Origin: Anaerolineae bacterium
GTDB lineage: Bacteria; Chloroflexota; Anaerolineae; 4572-78; J111
DNA length: 34,989 nucleotides
NCBI GenBank assembly: GCA_016926805.1
Contig: JAFGNV010000133.1
Span: forward strand, 1-34,989
Direction of reading: 5' to 3'
Numbering within the stretch: position 1 is the stretch's first letter; every line of letters begins with the position of its first letter. Below are positions 16,907 to 24,342 of the stretch, piece by piece. A model generated the notes under the pieces. That model saw nothing but the letters and a program-made list of their open reading frames with translations. It did not search any database and had not been told where the DNA came from. The position numbers and the translations under genes are program-made.

Positions 16907-16941
16907 AAAAAACAAAGGGCCACACCTGGGTGTGACCCCTT
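16907..16941 (-). terminator. Intrinsic terminator inside the AIR-synthase leader
   Basis: On the minus strand AAGGGGTCACACC pairs with GGTGTGGCCCTTT (16941-16914; about 11-13 pairs counting two G-U wobbles), followed by G and six T (16912-16907). It lies between the leader ORF and the AIR synthase start, so most transcripts may stop here unless something allows readthrough. Confidence 0.75.
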
Positions 16942-16944
16942 GCC

Positions 16945-17028
16945 GCGCCGTAGCATGTTTACCCAATCATGGGAGGTGATGCTACGGCGCTACGCATGCT
17001 ACTGTGATCTTTCATTAGCATCACCTCC
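16945..17028 (-). promoter_or_regulatory. Two mutually exclusive leader hairpins
   Basis: Stem A pairs GGAGGTGATGCTA (17028-17016) with its perfect 13-base complement (16984-16972), hiding the SD and abutting the ATG of the leader ORF. Stem B pairs 16990-16979 with 16956-16945 (12 perfect pairs, GCGCCGTAGCAT and complement). The arms share 16979-16984, so A and B cannot form together. Stem B sits four bases upstream of the terminator stem. Confidence 0.65.
16959..17015 (-). CDS. 18-codon leader ORF
   Basis: A reading frame MKDHSSMRSAVASPPMIG starts at an ATG preceded by TAAGGAGGTGATGCTA, one of the strongest ribosome sites in the window (GGAGG 8 nt before ATG), and ends with TAA at 16961-16959. 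Codons 9-15 fall inside the arms of leader hairpins A and B, and the stop lies before the intrinsic terminator. This is the layout of a leader peptide whose translation decides RNA folding. There is no run of one amino acid to point to an effector. It could instead be a small independent peptide gene. Confidence 0.5.
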   Translation of the reverse strand: MKDHSSMRSAVASPPMIG

Positions 17029-17054
17029 TTATGTTAGGATGGCGATTGTTGGGA

Positions 17055-17074
17055 GATATGGTTAAGACCATATC
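17055..17074 (-). other. 5' hairpin of the AIR-synthase leader RNA
   Basis: GATATGGT and ACCATATC form a perfect 8-bp stem with a CTTA loop, about 10-15 nt after the predicted transcription start. It may protect the 5' end or be part of the sensing structure. Confidence 0.55.
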
Positions 17075-17091
17075 AAGCTTTTTGTACCGAT

Positions 17092-17120
17092 ATTATTACA
17101 TAAATGGTTACTGTTGTCAA
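17092..17120 (-). promoter_or_regulatory. Promoter of the AIR-synthase leader transcript
   Basis: On the minus strand a perfect TTGACA (17120-17115) and AATAAT (17097-17092) are 17 nt apart. Transcription would start near 17085, giving a leader of roughly 270 nt before the AIR synthase start. Confidence 0.7.
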
Positions 17121-17140
17121 TAAGCATACTGGCCTAGAAT

Positions 17141-17920
17141 TTAGAGTAAATTAGCAGGGTCAAAGGATTCGCCAATAACCGGCTGGTAAACTGTCACCGA
17201 AGGTGTTTGACGGCAAATCAGGGTGATGAATTCGCTGAGGTCGACCGCCTCACTCAACGGCGGATAATAATTATCCCAATGGTGAGGAATGACAACCTTG
17301 GGTTTGAGCAGCGAAATCAGGCGGAGCGTATTGCCATCTGACCTCGGATGTCGTTCGACGGGCAGTAGTATCAGGTCGGGGTGCAAATCATCAGGCTCAG
17401 TTTCTACCCAACCGGAGCAGCCAAAATGAATCATCGAGATATCATCGGCTTGAAGGTGATAAGCTACAGTTTCGCCAGAAGGCCACTGGCGTTCCAGTTC
17501 ATTAACCCAGGCCAGGTCTTCTTGACCCTGGTTAAGGGCGCGTAGGGCAGGCGATGAGTCAGCTTGATTCATCTGGGCCGCCAGAGCTTGCCAGCCCAAA
17601 CTACCGACATATTTTATCTTGCGCAGCGAGACGCTTTCCAAACTGTTGAGCGGCACTCCCAAATCGGCCAGCCGCCCGCAGATTGATCCTGGCGCGTGCA
17701 CAATGGCTCCCGTTTGTTTTACCAGAGCCGGGGTATCCATGGCATGGTCAAAACGACCGTTGGTTAACAGGATTTCGTCTACAGGCGACAGGCCGGTTAA
17801 TGACAAAGGTAAGGTAGGGGTAGCGGTTGCAGGGCGGGAGAGAAAGGGGTCAATCAAAATAACCGCTCCTTCACTGGTATCTATTTTGAAACCGGCCGTT
17901 CCGAGCCAGGTGAGTTGCAA
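17141..17920 (-). CDS. Metallo-beta-lactamase-fold protein with lost metal ligands
   Basis: 259-residue UlaG-like MBL-fold protein: MQLTWLGTAGFKID at the N terminus, LIDPFLSRP, then the metal motif region, and VIPHHWDNYYPP near the C terminus. The family motif THxHxDHxMD reads TNGRFDHAMD (residues 53-61), so the first two His are Asn54 and Arg56; Asp58 and His59 remain. The later GDTG-type ligand region reads FGCSGW. A normal two-metal site therefore looks impossible. The frame opens at ATG 17956, but that codon overlaps the -10 box; a TTG at 17920 follows AAAGGG and yields the typical family N terminus. Function may be non-catalytic or altered. Confidence 0.75.
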   Translation of the reverse strand: MQLTWLGTAGFKIDTSEGAVILIDPFLSRPATATPTLPLSLTGLSPVDEILLTNGRFDHAMDTPALVKQTGAIVHAPGSICGRLADLGVPLNSLESVSLRKIKYVGSLGWQALAAQMNQADSSPALRALNQGQEDLAWVNELERQWPSGETVAYHLQADDISMIHFGCSGWVETEPDDLHPDLILLPVERHPRSDGNTLRLISLLKPKVVIPHHWDNYYPPLSEAVDLSEFITLICRQTPSVTVYQPVIGESFDPANLL

Positions 17921-17954
17921 ATTGTTACCCTTTATCTGTTGGGATGATGCTGTC

Positions 17955-17984
17955 ATGATACCAGTGAATATGAGTTGGTGTCAA
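17955..17984 (-). promoter_or_regulatory. Promoter of the MBL-fold gene
   Basis: On the minus strand a perfect TTGACA (17984-17979) and TATCAT (17960-17955) are 18 nt apart. The -10 box overlaps the first in-frame ATG, so the start codon must lie downstream, supporting TTG 17920. Confidence 0.6.
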
Positions 17985-18015
17985 GATGGGGATGGTTCTG
18001 GGGTGCATTTCACTT

Positions 18016-20310
18016 TTACGGGCGATTTGCCGCCGGGGCGTAAGCGCCATCGGTGTATCTTACGTGAGGATCCCAAACCATAAAACCGGCGCTGCCGGCG
18101 TCAAAACAGCCTTTGATTTGGGCTTGAATTTCCTCTTTTCCGTAGATTCGTTTATCAAAACGGTAATCCTGAAAGTCCTGAATCCACGGCCGAACCACAC
18201 AGCCAAACTCGCGGACTCGTTCTATAGCACGAGTGGCGCTTTGGTAGACAATCTCGTAAGGATGGGCGATAGCAAATTTGTAACCCGGGATGCCGCTGCC
18301 AAAAGTGGAGGGATACAGCATTGGGCACAACACATCTAAATACTGTCCCATTCGTTCAATATCCTGCCCGATGAGGGTATCGTCTTTGCGCCAGCAGGTG
18401 TAGCCAAAGGTGTCTGCCGCCACTTTTACCCCAAACGGTTGAAGCTGGCCGCGTACCGCGCTCAAAAAGCCGGTAATGGCGGCCAGGCGAGTCTCTTTGG
18501 TTGTTTCCTGGGAAAACTGCGGCGTACCGGCTTGGCTGGAAGTGGGGAAACGAATGTAGTCAAACTGGATTTCGTCAAACCCTTTTTGGGCGGCCTCGAT
18601 GGCAATTTTAATGTTGTAATCCCACACTGGCTTAAGAAAGGGATCGCTCCAGCTCAAATTCTCTCGGTCTTGCCATATTTTATCATTGGCGCCCTCGATT
18701 TTGATGGCTAACTCGGGATGATTTTTGGCCAGCGGATTATCTTTAAAAGTCACCACCCGGGCAATGGTGTATAAACCGCGCTTTTTAAATTGGGCCATCA
18801 CTTCATCAAAATCTTTGGCGGTCGGTCTGGCCGCGTCGATTTCGTGGGCCAGCGGAACCCGGCTGGGGTAGCTGATCCAACCGTAGTCGCCTTTGGCATC
18901 GATCACCACAGCGTTGAGTTCGGTGGTGTCGAGGAGTTCAAAAATACGCTTGCGGAAGTCGGCGTGACCAATGGCAAAGTAACTCACGTAAAGCGCCCGA
19001 ACGGCGTCCACAGGGCCAAGCGGCGGAGAATCGGGATCTATCCCTGCCGAGGGTACCGACACCGGGGCAGGTTCTGGTTGAGGTCGTGGTTCGGGTTGCT
19101 CTTCCGGCTGGGTTTCCGGGGGTTTAAGCACCCCCGGAATGAATAATCGTTGTCCGACCCGAATTAGATTGGAATTGTCAATGTTGTTTGCTTCAACCAG
19201 TTGGCGGACAGTGACCCCGTATCGTTTGGCAATCCCACTGAGCGTGTCGCCTTCGGCAACGGTATAAATAAAAGACTCATCGGGAGTTGGGAGAGGTGGT
19301 TCCGGTCTTGGTTCTGGTTCTGGTGGCGTTTTGGGAGCCATATAGCCAGGAATGATCAATTTTTGGCCGGGAAAGATGCGATTAGGATCGGCGACATCAT
19401 TAGCCTCGATCAATTCTTTAACCGTAACCCCATATCGTTTGGCGATCGAACTCAGGGTGTCGCCTCGTTGAACCTCGTAGCGAAATAGCATTTCCTGATC
19501 GGTGATCAACTCTGGTGGTACCAAGGCAGGCGATTTGGCGGTTGGAGCGACCGGCTTGGAAGGCGCTTTCTCTGATGGTGGTAACTGTTTGGCCGGGGTA
19601 GAGAAAACCTCTTTTTTAGGTTGAGGTGGTTCGGTGGCAACCAGCCATTCCAGGCGGTCACTGAAGGTGGGGGCCTCTACCGCCGTCATAACGTTTTCGG
19701 CATAAAATTCAGGAGCCGGCTCAGTTGGCTCAACTGCCAGGAGCCACTGCGGCGCCTCGTCCGATGGCGCTTCGTCCGACGTGTCCAGTTCGTCGGGCAG
19801 CAACACCGGTTCTTCGGCGTCGAATAGCAACGTCGACGTTTCTTGCGTTGAGGCCAGCCAGTCGAGTTCCTCAAACTCAAGCTCTTCTGGTGGGGTTATG
19901 GAAGGTTCATCAATTGGTTCCGGAGTTGGTTTCAGAGCAACGGGCGGCGCTTCTTCCGGTGTTGGTTGGAGTTCAACGGGAGGCTCCGGTTCTTGCTCTG
20001 GTACCGGTTTTGGCGGCCGTTCAACCAAAGGCCCCGAGTCAGGATCCCAGTCGGGTGGGGGGATAATGAGAGTTTGACCGGGCTGAACCGTTTCGGGATC
20101 TTCGATGCCATTGGCTTGGGCAATGAGATCATAGTGCACCCCAAATTTACGAGCCACGGCAAAAATAGTCTCGCCTTTTTTAACTGTGTATTCTCTGGGG
20201 CTGGCCTCATCCATAGGGAGCAAATACTCATACCCCGCCGGTGGCGCAGCACCAAGCCAGACCAAAAAACGGACATATACATCATACAGAACGTTGAAAA
20301 GACCGCTCAT
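18016..20310 (-). CDS. Triple-LysM protein with DUF4015 glycoside-hydrolase domain
   Basis: 764-residue protein. After a hydrophobic N-terminal stretch (residues 1-25, not a classical signal peptide) come LysM 1 (about 40-84), a long acidic Pro-rich linker (85-275), LysM 2 (277-321), LysM 3 (347-392), another Pro-rich linker, and a TIM-barrel glycoside hydrolase-like domain of the DUF4015 type (about 436-764). That domain carries [42 protein letters not shown] and GFMVWDP; the acidic residues of the Asp-rich strand ends are plausible catalysts. LysM binds N-acetylglucosamine polymers, so it probably acts on a cell-wall or exported glycan. GAGG lies before ATG 20310. The long linker repeats a W-L motif. 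Confidence 0.85.
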   Translation of the reverse strand: MSGLFNVLYDVYVRFLVWLGAAPPAGYEYLLPMDEASPREYTVKKGETIFAVARKFGVHYDLIAQANGIEDPETVQPGQTLIIPPPDWDPDSGPLVERPPKPVPEQEPEPPVELQPTPEEAPPVALKPTPEPIDEPSITPPEELEFEELDWLASTQETSTLLFDAEEPVLLPDELDTSDEAPSDEAPQWLLAVEPTEPAPEFYAENVMTAVEAPTFSDRLEWLVATEPPQPKKEVFSTPAKQLPPSEKAPSKPVAPTAKSPALVPPELITDQEMLFRYEVQRGDTLSSIAKRYGVTVKELIEANDVADPNRIFPGQKLIIPGYMAPKTPPEPEPRPEPPLPTPDESFIYTVAEGDTLSGIAKRYGVTVRQLVEANNIDNSNLIRVGQRLFIPGVLKPPETQPEEQPEPRPQPEPAPVSVPSAGIDPDSPPLGPVDAVRALYVSYFAIGHADFRKRIFELLDTTELNAVVIDAKGDYGWISYPSRVPLAHEIDAARPTAKDFDEVMAQFKKRGLYTIARVVTFKDNPLAKNHPELAIKIEGANDKIWQDRENLSWSDPFLKPVWDYNIKIAIEAAQKGFDEIQFDYIRFPTSSQAGTPQFSQETTKETRLAAITGFLSAVRGQLQPFGVKVAADTFGYTCWRKDDTLIGQDIERMGQYLDVLCPMLYPSTFGSGIPGYKFAIAHPYEIVYQSATRAIERVREFGCVVRPWIQDFQDYRFDKRIYGKEEIQAQIKGCFDAGSAGFMVWDPHVRYTDGAYAPAANRP

Positions 20311-20384
20311 CGATAACCTCGACTTTAAGGTGGCACCCTGCCGCCGATGATTTTTTGGCCTTGCGACGGAACCTGGACGATTTT

Positions 20385-20393
20385 ATTATACCA
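20385..20393 (-). promoter_or_regulatory. Extended -10 promoter of the LysM-GH gene
   Basis: TGG-TATAAT on the minus strand (20393-20385) is a full extended -10. There is no clear -35 at 17 nt. The start point would be near 20378, about 68 nt before the ATG. Confidence 0.5.
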
Positions 20394-20428
20394 TATCTTG
20401 GCTAATTCAACATAATCATTTAAGCCAT

Positions 20429-20471
20429 AAAAAATAGGGCGATACATTGCCCTTGACAATGTGTCGCCCTA
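20429..20471 (-). terminator. Intrinsic terminator of the slipin gene
   Basis: A 15-bp stem with a single wobble (TAGGGCGAYACATTG, arms 20435-20449 and 20457-20471) has a 7-nt loop and is followed on the minus strand by six T (20434-20429). It lies 45 nt after the slipin stop codon. Confidence 0.85.
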
Positions 20472-20515
20472 AATTTCGGTTCCGCGAAAAAGGCCTGCCG
20501 CAGACAGAAGTTACT

Positions 20516-21295
20516 TTATTCGGTTGGTTTACGTGTCATCATTGCGCTGAAGACACTCAAGAATTCAATAGGCAAGGGGAAAATGATGGTGGAATTTTTC
20601 TCGGCGGCAATTTCGGTCAAAGTTTGCAGGTAGCGCAATTGCAGCGTGGCCGGCTGGCGGCCAATGACTTCGGCTGCTTCGGCCAATTGTTGCGCCGCCG
20701 AAGACTCACCTTCGGCGTGAATAATCTTGGCCCGTTTCTCGCGTTCGGCTTCCGCCTGTCGCGCCATGGCCCGTTGCATTGTTTGCGGTAACTCCACGTC
20801 TTTGACTTCAACAATGGAAACCTTGACGCCCCACGGTTCGGTTTGTTCGTCGATGATTTGCTGTAATTGTTCGTTGATTTTCTCTCGATGCGCCAGCAGT
20901 TCATCCAACTCACTCTGACCGATCACGTTACGGAGCGTAGTTTGGGCTATTTGCCAGGTAGCGCGCCGGTAGTCTTCAACCTGAATAATGGCTTTGCCGG
21001 GGTCCAGCACGCGGAAATAAGCCACGGCGTTCACTTTGAGGGTAACGTTATCACGCGTAATCGCTTCTTGCGAAGGGACGTCCAGCGTCACCGTCCGCAA
21101 ATCTACCTTAACCATCCGGTCGATGAAAGGTATGATGAAGAATAGACCTGGCCCCTTGGCTCCCACAAATCGGCCCAAACGAAAAATAACCCCGCGTTCG
21201 TATTCCTGCACCACTCTGATGGCCGAAAAAAGCAGGAAAAGCACCACAATAAGAATAAACCCAAGACACGGAACTAAACCCAGTAATGCTTCCAT
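20516..21295 (-). CDS. Slipin (SPFH/band 7 family membrane protein)
   Basis: 259-residue slipin, a prokaryotic stomatin-like scaffold that oligomerises at the inner membrane. An N-terminal hydrophobic hairpin (about residues 5-26) precedes the SPFH domain: [32 protein letters not shown], then [25 protein letters not shown] charged coiled-coil region follows (residues 175-215, rich in [17 protein letters not shown]). Length and order are typical. Slipin genes are usually next to nfeD, which is absent here, so the NfeD partner is elsewhere or missing. The start has AAGGAGG 10 nt upstream. It has its own promoter (21408-21435), a folded leader and a strong terminator. Confidence 0.9.
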   Translation of the reverse strand: MEALLGLVPCLGFILIVVLFLLFSAIRVVQEYERGVIFRLGRFVGAKGPGLFFIIPFIDRMVKVDLRTVTLDVPSQEAITRDNVTLKVNAVAYFRVLDPGKAIIQVEDYRRATWQIAQTTLRNVIGQSELDELLAHREKINEQLQQIIDEQTEPWGVKVSIVEVKDVELPQTMQRAMARQAEAEREKRAKIIHAEGESSAAQQLAEAAEVIGRQPATLQLRYLQTLTEIAAEKNSTIIFPLPIEFLSVFSAMMTRKPTE

Positions 21296-21351
21296 ATTGT
21301 ATTTGCCTCCTTGGAAAATATAGGTTTGGTTAATTGGTGAAACTTGTGGAT

Positions 21352-21402
21352 TGTGTTGAGTGATTGGGGTGACGTGGATGAGTGGTCACGTCGGGCAACA
21401 CA
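21352..21402 (-). other. Nested stem structure in the slipin leader
   Basis: The outer arms TGTGTTG/CAACACA (21352-21358 and 21396-21402) enclose inner arms GACGTG/CACGTC (21371-21376 and 21387-21392). The structure begins within a few bases of the predicted start of the slipin mRNA and could stabilise or regulate it. Confidence 0.4.
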
Positions 21403-21407
21403 CTCTT

Positions 21408-21435
21408 ATTATAACCCAAGCGGATAAAAATACAA
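21408..21435 (-). promoter_or_regulatory. Promoter of the slipin gene
   Basis: On the minus strand TTGTAT (21435-21430) and a perfect TATAAT (21413-21408) are 16 nt apart. The start near 21401 gives a leader of about 105 nt. Confidence 0.6.
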
Positions 21436-21540
21436 TTCAAGCGACAGGGTGAGTTACCTCTAGCTGGGCAATCTTTTCCAGGGAAGTAACCAGATGTATT
21501 TCCCCCCAGCTCATCTCCTGACCGCGATGTGGTGACCAAA

Positions 21541-22320
21541 TTAGGGCGATACCGGCGTGCCAATGGGCAGCGACCCCACAATTTCCTCCAAACCTTTGGC
21601 GATAGCCAGTCGCCAGAAGTTGGTGCTGGCCGTTTGGAAGTTGACCAGCGAACTGCCCAGTTGTAGCATGGCCCCCAGTCGCAGCAGATTCTGGCCGGTG
21701 GGATCATCAGTTTGGCAGGACAGATTGATGTTCTTTAGAGCATCGCGCCATAGATGGATACTTTCCACCAATGGTTGATGCACCAATTCGGCTACTTCAG
21801 CCGGTGGGATAATACTGTCCAGACGATTTGCCAAGTTTTTCATGAGGGCAGCGTCAGCCGCCAGGGTTGGGTGTGGGGTAAGCCCCTGGCCGCAAATGGC
21901 AGCCGGATTTTCTTTGATGACTTCCAGGACGGCATTATCTCGCTTGGCGGCGGCCAAACTTTCCTCCAAAATAGGTTTGATGGCCTGGGCATATTGGGCC
22001 AGATCGTTGAGGTTGACGGTAGGTTGTTGGGCTGGAGGCAACGCGTCGAGGGGGAAAGTCGGCACGATGGTGGGTGGTTCGGCTGGTAGCGGTGGGGGCG
22101 TGTCGGCGATGCCGAGGAGGGGGGGTGTATTTGTGGGTTCGGGAACAAAAATGACCACCGGAGAGACTACAACGGCACCCGATGGGGTGGGTTGAGATGG
22201 CGACGAGGGATTCTGTTTGGCCAATACACTGCCCAATAGTACGCCAACACAACAAGCAGATATTACCAGGAGTCCCAATCCACCCCACAATAGCTTTTGA
22301 TTGCTTACGATCGACCTCAT
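21541..22320 (-). CDS. Membrane-anchored or secreted protein of unknown function
   Basis: 259-residue protein with an N-terminal hydrophobic segment (about residues 11-34) preceded by Arg and Lys, a signal anchor. CC at 23-24 lies inside it but does not form a proper lipobox. A Pro/Thr-rich, flexible stretch (about 36-98, with PEPTNTPPL and LPAEPPTIVPTFPL) leads to a helical C-terminal domain (100-259) carrying two cysteines, in AAICGQG and INLSCQT, that could pair outside the cell. I recognise no family. It follows the patatin gene by 3 nt with AAGGAG ahead of its ATG, so the two are co-transcribed; a link to membrane lipids is only suggested by that context. Confidence 0.7.
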   Translation of the reverse strand: MRSIVSNQKLLWGGLGLLVISACCVGVLLGSVLAKQNPSSPSQPTPSGAVVVSPVVIFVPEPTNTPPLLGIADTPPPLPAEPPTIVPTFPLDALPPAQQPTVNLNDLAQYAQAIKPILEESLAAAKRDNAVLEVIKENPAAICGQGLTPHPTLAADAALMKNLANRLDSIIPPAEVAELVHQPLVESIHLWRDALKNINLSCQTDDPTGQNLLRLGAMLQLGSSLVNFQTASTNFWRLAIAKGLEEIVGSLPIGTPVSP

Positions 22321-22323
22321 TGG

Positions 22324-23280
22324 TTAGCTCCTTGAAGTTTTTCTCTCTCGTGAAAGCAAGCGTCGCCAAGTCAGATGGGCCCGGCGCAATCTGGATTGTA
22401 GCACTTTGTGGATTTGGGGAAGGGCGGCCCGGGTGGCTTCTTCCCCGGCCGCAATGATTTCTCTAGCCCGGGTGAAGCCGGTCAACACGGTGACCTCAAT
22501 TGGAATTTGAGGACGAATCAGTATCTCCGGTTTTGCTTGTTGGAGTCTGTTTTTGCTGAGGACGGTGATCATGATCAACTCGGCCTGCCAGATGTCCCGG
22601 AGAATGGCAGGTAAAGGCGGTTTGGGCGATGACTCGTCATTCTCCTCCGGATCGTGGCGTGATATATCAGGGGTCACGTCCACGGCAATTACCAGCTCTG
22701 CGCCCAATTGACGAGCCACATCAGCCGGAACATTGTTGAGCACTCCACCATCAACCAGCCGGTGGCCATCTTTTTCCACCGGCGGAAATGCCCCTGGAAT
22801 GGCCGTCGTCGCCAGAACCGCGTCTATCACCGATCCCTGGTCAAGAATCACTTCCTGCCCCTGGAGCAGGTCCACGGCGGTTAGGGCCAGCGGCAAACGG
22901 AGCGTGTCAAAAGTTAGTCCGTCGCCCAGTATCTCGGTAAAATAGCGTCGCACGCGATTACTACCCAACAGACTATGCCAGGGCGGGGTCCAGGTGACCA
23001 GTCTGGCCAGGCGGCTCAGATCGGCCATCTTCAAGGCCTCAGTTTCCAGTTCGGCAAGAGATTGGCCTGTGGCGTAGGCAGCCGCAATGACGCCGCCCAT
23101 ACTCGTTCCAGACAGGCAATCGATGGTTATCTGTTCTTGTTCCAAGACCTTGAGCACGCCTATGTGGGCCAGGCCGCGAGCGCCACCCCCACCCAACGCC
23201 AGGCCGACAAGGGGTTGACGAAACAAGGATGGGGGGCGATAAAGGTTTTTGTTGGAACGTTTGAGGGGTGCATTGGGCAT
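22324..23280 (-). CDS. Patatin-like phospholipase family protein
   Basis: 318-residue RssA/YlbK-type patatin. The oxyanion loop is LALGGGGARGLAHIG (residues 27-41), the nucleophile Ser60 lies in GTSMGG, and the catalytic Asp177 in VDGGVLNNVP; the Ser-Asp dyad is complete. A middle cap region and VIAVDVTPDI follow as in the family. Acyl hydrolysis of membrane lipids on the cytoplasmic face is expected. The reading frame runs back through the tRNA, so the ATG at 23280 is taken as start; it lies 14 nt after the CCA of tRNA-Leu and has no SD. Gene and tRNA are therefore probably on one transcript. The anchored protein at 21541 follows after 3 nt. Confidence 0.88.
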   Translation of the reverse strand: MPNAPLKRSNKNLYRPPSLFRQPLVGLALGGGGARGLAHIGVLKVLEQEQITIDCLSGTSMGGVIAAAYATGQSLAELETEALKMADLSRLARLVTWTPPWHSLLGSNRVRRYFTEILGDGLTFDTLRLPLALTAVDLLQGQEVILDQGSVIDAVLATTAIPGAFPPVEKDGHRLVDGGVLNNVPADVARQLGAELVIAVDVTPDISRHDPEENDESSPKPPLPAILRDIWQAELIMITVLSKNRLQQAKPEILIRPQIPIEVTVLTGFTRAREIIAAGEEATRAALPQIHKVLQSRLRRAHLTWRRLLSRERKTSRS

Positions 23281-23294
23281 AATTCGAGGCTTTT

Positions 23295-23380
23295 TGGTGG
23301 GGATGGAGGGACTCGAACCCTCACGCTCTACGAGCACTTGATCCTAAGTCAAGCCTGTCTGCCAATTCCAGCACATCCCC
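23295..23380 (-). tRNA. tRNA-Leu (anticodon UAG)
   Basis: The acceptor stem GGGGATG pairs with CATCCCC, the discriminator is A, and CCA is encoded. The D-loop GAATTGGCAGA, anticodon stem CTTGA/TCAAG with loop CTTAGGA (anticodon TAG at positions 34-36), a long class II variable arm and GGTTCGAGTCC T-loop are all visible. It reads CUA and, by wobble, other CUN leucine codons. Confidence 0.95.
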
Positions 23381-23420
23381 AAAGTGAGTAAGTGGTGATT
23401 AACGTAAGAATAAGAAAGAG

Positions 23421-23461
23421 CAATCCTAAGTCTGGCTCGTCCGCCAGTTTCGACGCTCCCC
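23421..23461 (-). pseudogene. 5' half remnant of a tRNA-Leu
   Basis: Forty bases upstream of the intact tRNA and on the same strand lies GGGGAGC, then a D-arm TCG-AAACTGGCGGA-CGA with the same 11-base loop length, then CCAGA and the same anticodon loop CTTAGGA. After that nothing pairs: the anticodon stem, variable arm, T arm and acceptor 3' half are missing. It reads as a tRNA-Leu(UAG) copy broken just after the anticodon. Confidence 0.65.
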
Positions 23462-23525
23462 TTCGAGACTGGGTACTAACTGGCTGAAATTTTACCACTG
23501 CTCACCTATGGAGTCAATAAGCCGA

Positions 23526-24227
23526 TTATCCCTTCTTCGCTCCGGTTCGTTGAGTTTCGCGTCGAGCTTGCTGGATGAGTTTACTGGTTACATTTTGGGC
23601 AAATATAGTCATCGCGCCGCTTTGGCCAATGCGTTTATCAAAAACCGGGTATCCGTCAATAATGAGGACATCATCAGGGTTTTCATTGATCGAGTCTTTT
23701 ACATTAAGCCATTGCTTCATCGCAATATAGACAACGTAGGTTGTCGGATCGCCAGGTGGTTTTGGTAGTCCTTTGGGTAAGTTGGGGGGCTTAGAATTTT
23801 GCATGCTGGTAATCACAACCGGTCCTTTTTCAATAATCCGGCCTGGTCGGCCAATAATGGTGATCTTCACTTTACTTATCTCCCCTTTTGGTAGTTCTAA
23901 GGCTTTGTTTGAAAGTTGCTCGCTTTCTTCCCAACTAACAGGCAGGAGTTTGGGGCCGGCTCCCGGTCGAGCGCCAAAAATTTTACCGCGTTCCTTGGGG
24001 GTGGTTTGGTTTTTAACCAATTTAAAGAAAACCCCGCCAGGCGTCCGGCGGCGTTGACCGTCGTCGGTAAGCATCCCGCCTTCAGCCTCAACCTTGAGAG
24101 TTTCATCAAGAATGGTCAGAGCGCGTTCTTCCCCAATGAGATTCACTACCCGCTCAATCTCAGCCAATGGTATTTCTGTTGTCTCGTTCAGAGCTATGGC
24201 AATTTTTTCGACAGTGGCGGTTGTCAA
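23526..24227 (-). CDS. Bacterial PHAX RNA-binding domain protein
   Basis: 233-residue soluble protein. Residues about 22-72 match the RNA-binding domain of eukaryotic PHAX (snRNA export adaptor): IERVVNLIGEERALTILDETLKVE followed by EGGMLTDDGQRRRTPGGVFFKLVK, the last block being the hallmark. This domain is known in some bacteria with no settled function. A basic, Gly/Pro-rich linker with FGARPGAGPKLLP follows, then a domain (about 125-233) I cannot assign, with KVKITIIGRPGRI and a Pro-rich PPNLPKGLPKPPGDP. The start is TTG at 24227: AAGGAGA lies 8 nt upstream and the extended -10 at 24259 excludes earlier starts. Single-stranded RNA binding is the best guess. Confidence 0.75.
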   Translation of the reverse strand: MTTATVEKIAIALNETTEIPLAEIERVVNLIGEERALTILDETLKVEAEGGMLTDDGQRRRTPGGVFFKLVKNQTTPKERGKIFGARPGAGPKLLPVSWEESEQLSNKALELPKGEISKVKITIIGRPGRIIEKGPVVITSMQNSKPPNLPKGLPKPPGDPTTYVVYIAMKQWLNVKDSINENPDDVLIIDGYPVFDKRIGQSGAMTIFAQNVTSKLIQQARRETQRTGAKKG

Positions 24228-24258
24228 TTTTATATCTCCTTCAATCGTACACATCAGT

Positions 24259-24267
24259 ATAATAGCA
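24259..24267 (-). promoter_or_regulatory. Extended -10 promoter of the PHAX gene
   Basis: TGC-TATTAT on the minus strand (24267-24259), with no good -35. Transcription would start near 24252, about 25 nt before TTG 24227. Confidence 0.45.
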
Positions 24268-24342
24268 TAAGCTGAGCCAAAGAAAAAACGAGGTGATGAT
24301 TTTTTGATCTGAGTTAATCCATAAATCCTTAATAAATATGTT

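Noticed and set aside
16816..16956. Long N-terminal extension of the AIR synthase frame
   Set aside because: It reads through the terminator and T-tract, and family members begin near LGKLP.
16856..17065. Plus-strand 69-aa frame across the AIR-synthase leader
   Set aside because: No SD and no family; the DNA is explained by leader hairpins and terminator on the other strand.
19725..20077. Long plus-strand frames opposite the LysM protein
   Set aside because: They arise from the Pro/Glu-rich linker codons of the real gene and have low-complexity Ser/Gly composition.
23281..23337. Upstream extension of the patatin frame into the tRNA
   Set aside because: The sequence encodes the 3' half of tRNA-Leu; the patatin fold needs no such extension.
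23421..23461. Second functional tRNA-Leu
   Set aside because: Only the 5' half is present; no T arm or acceptor 3' strand follows.
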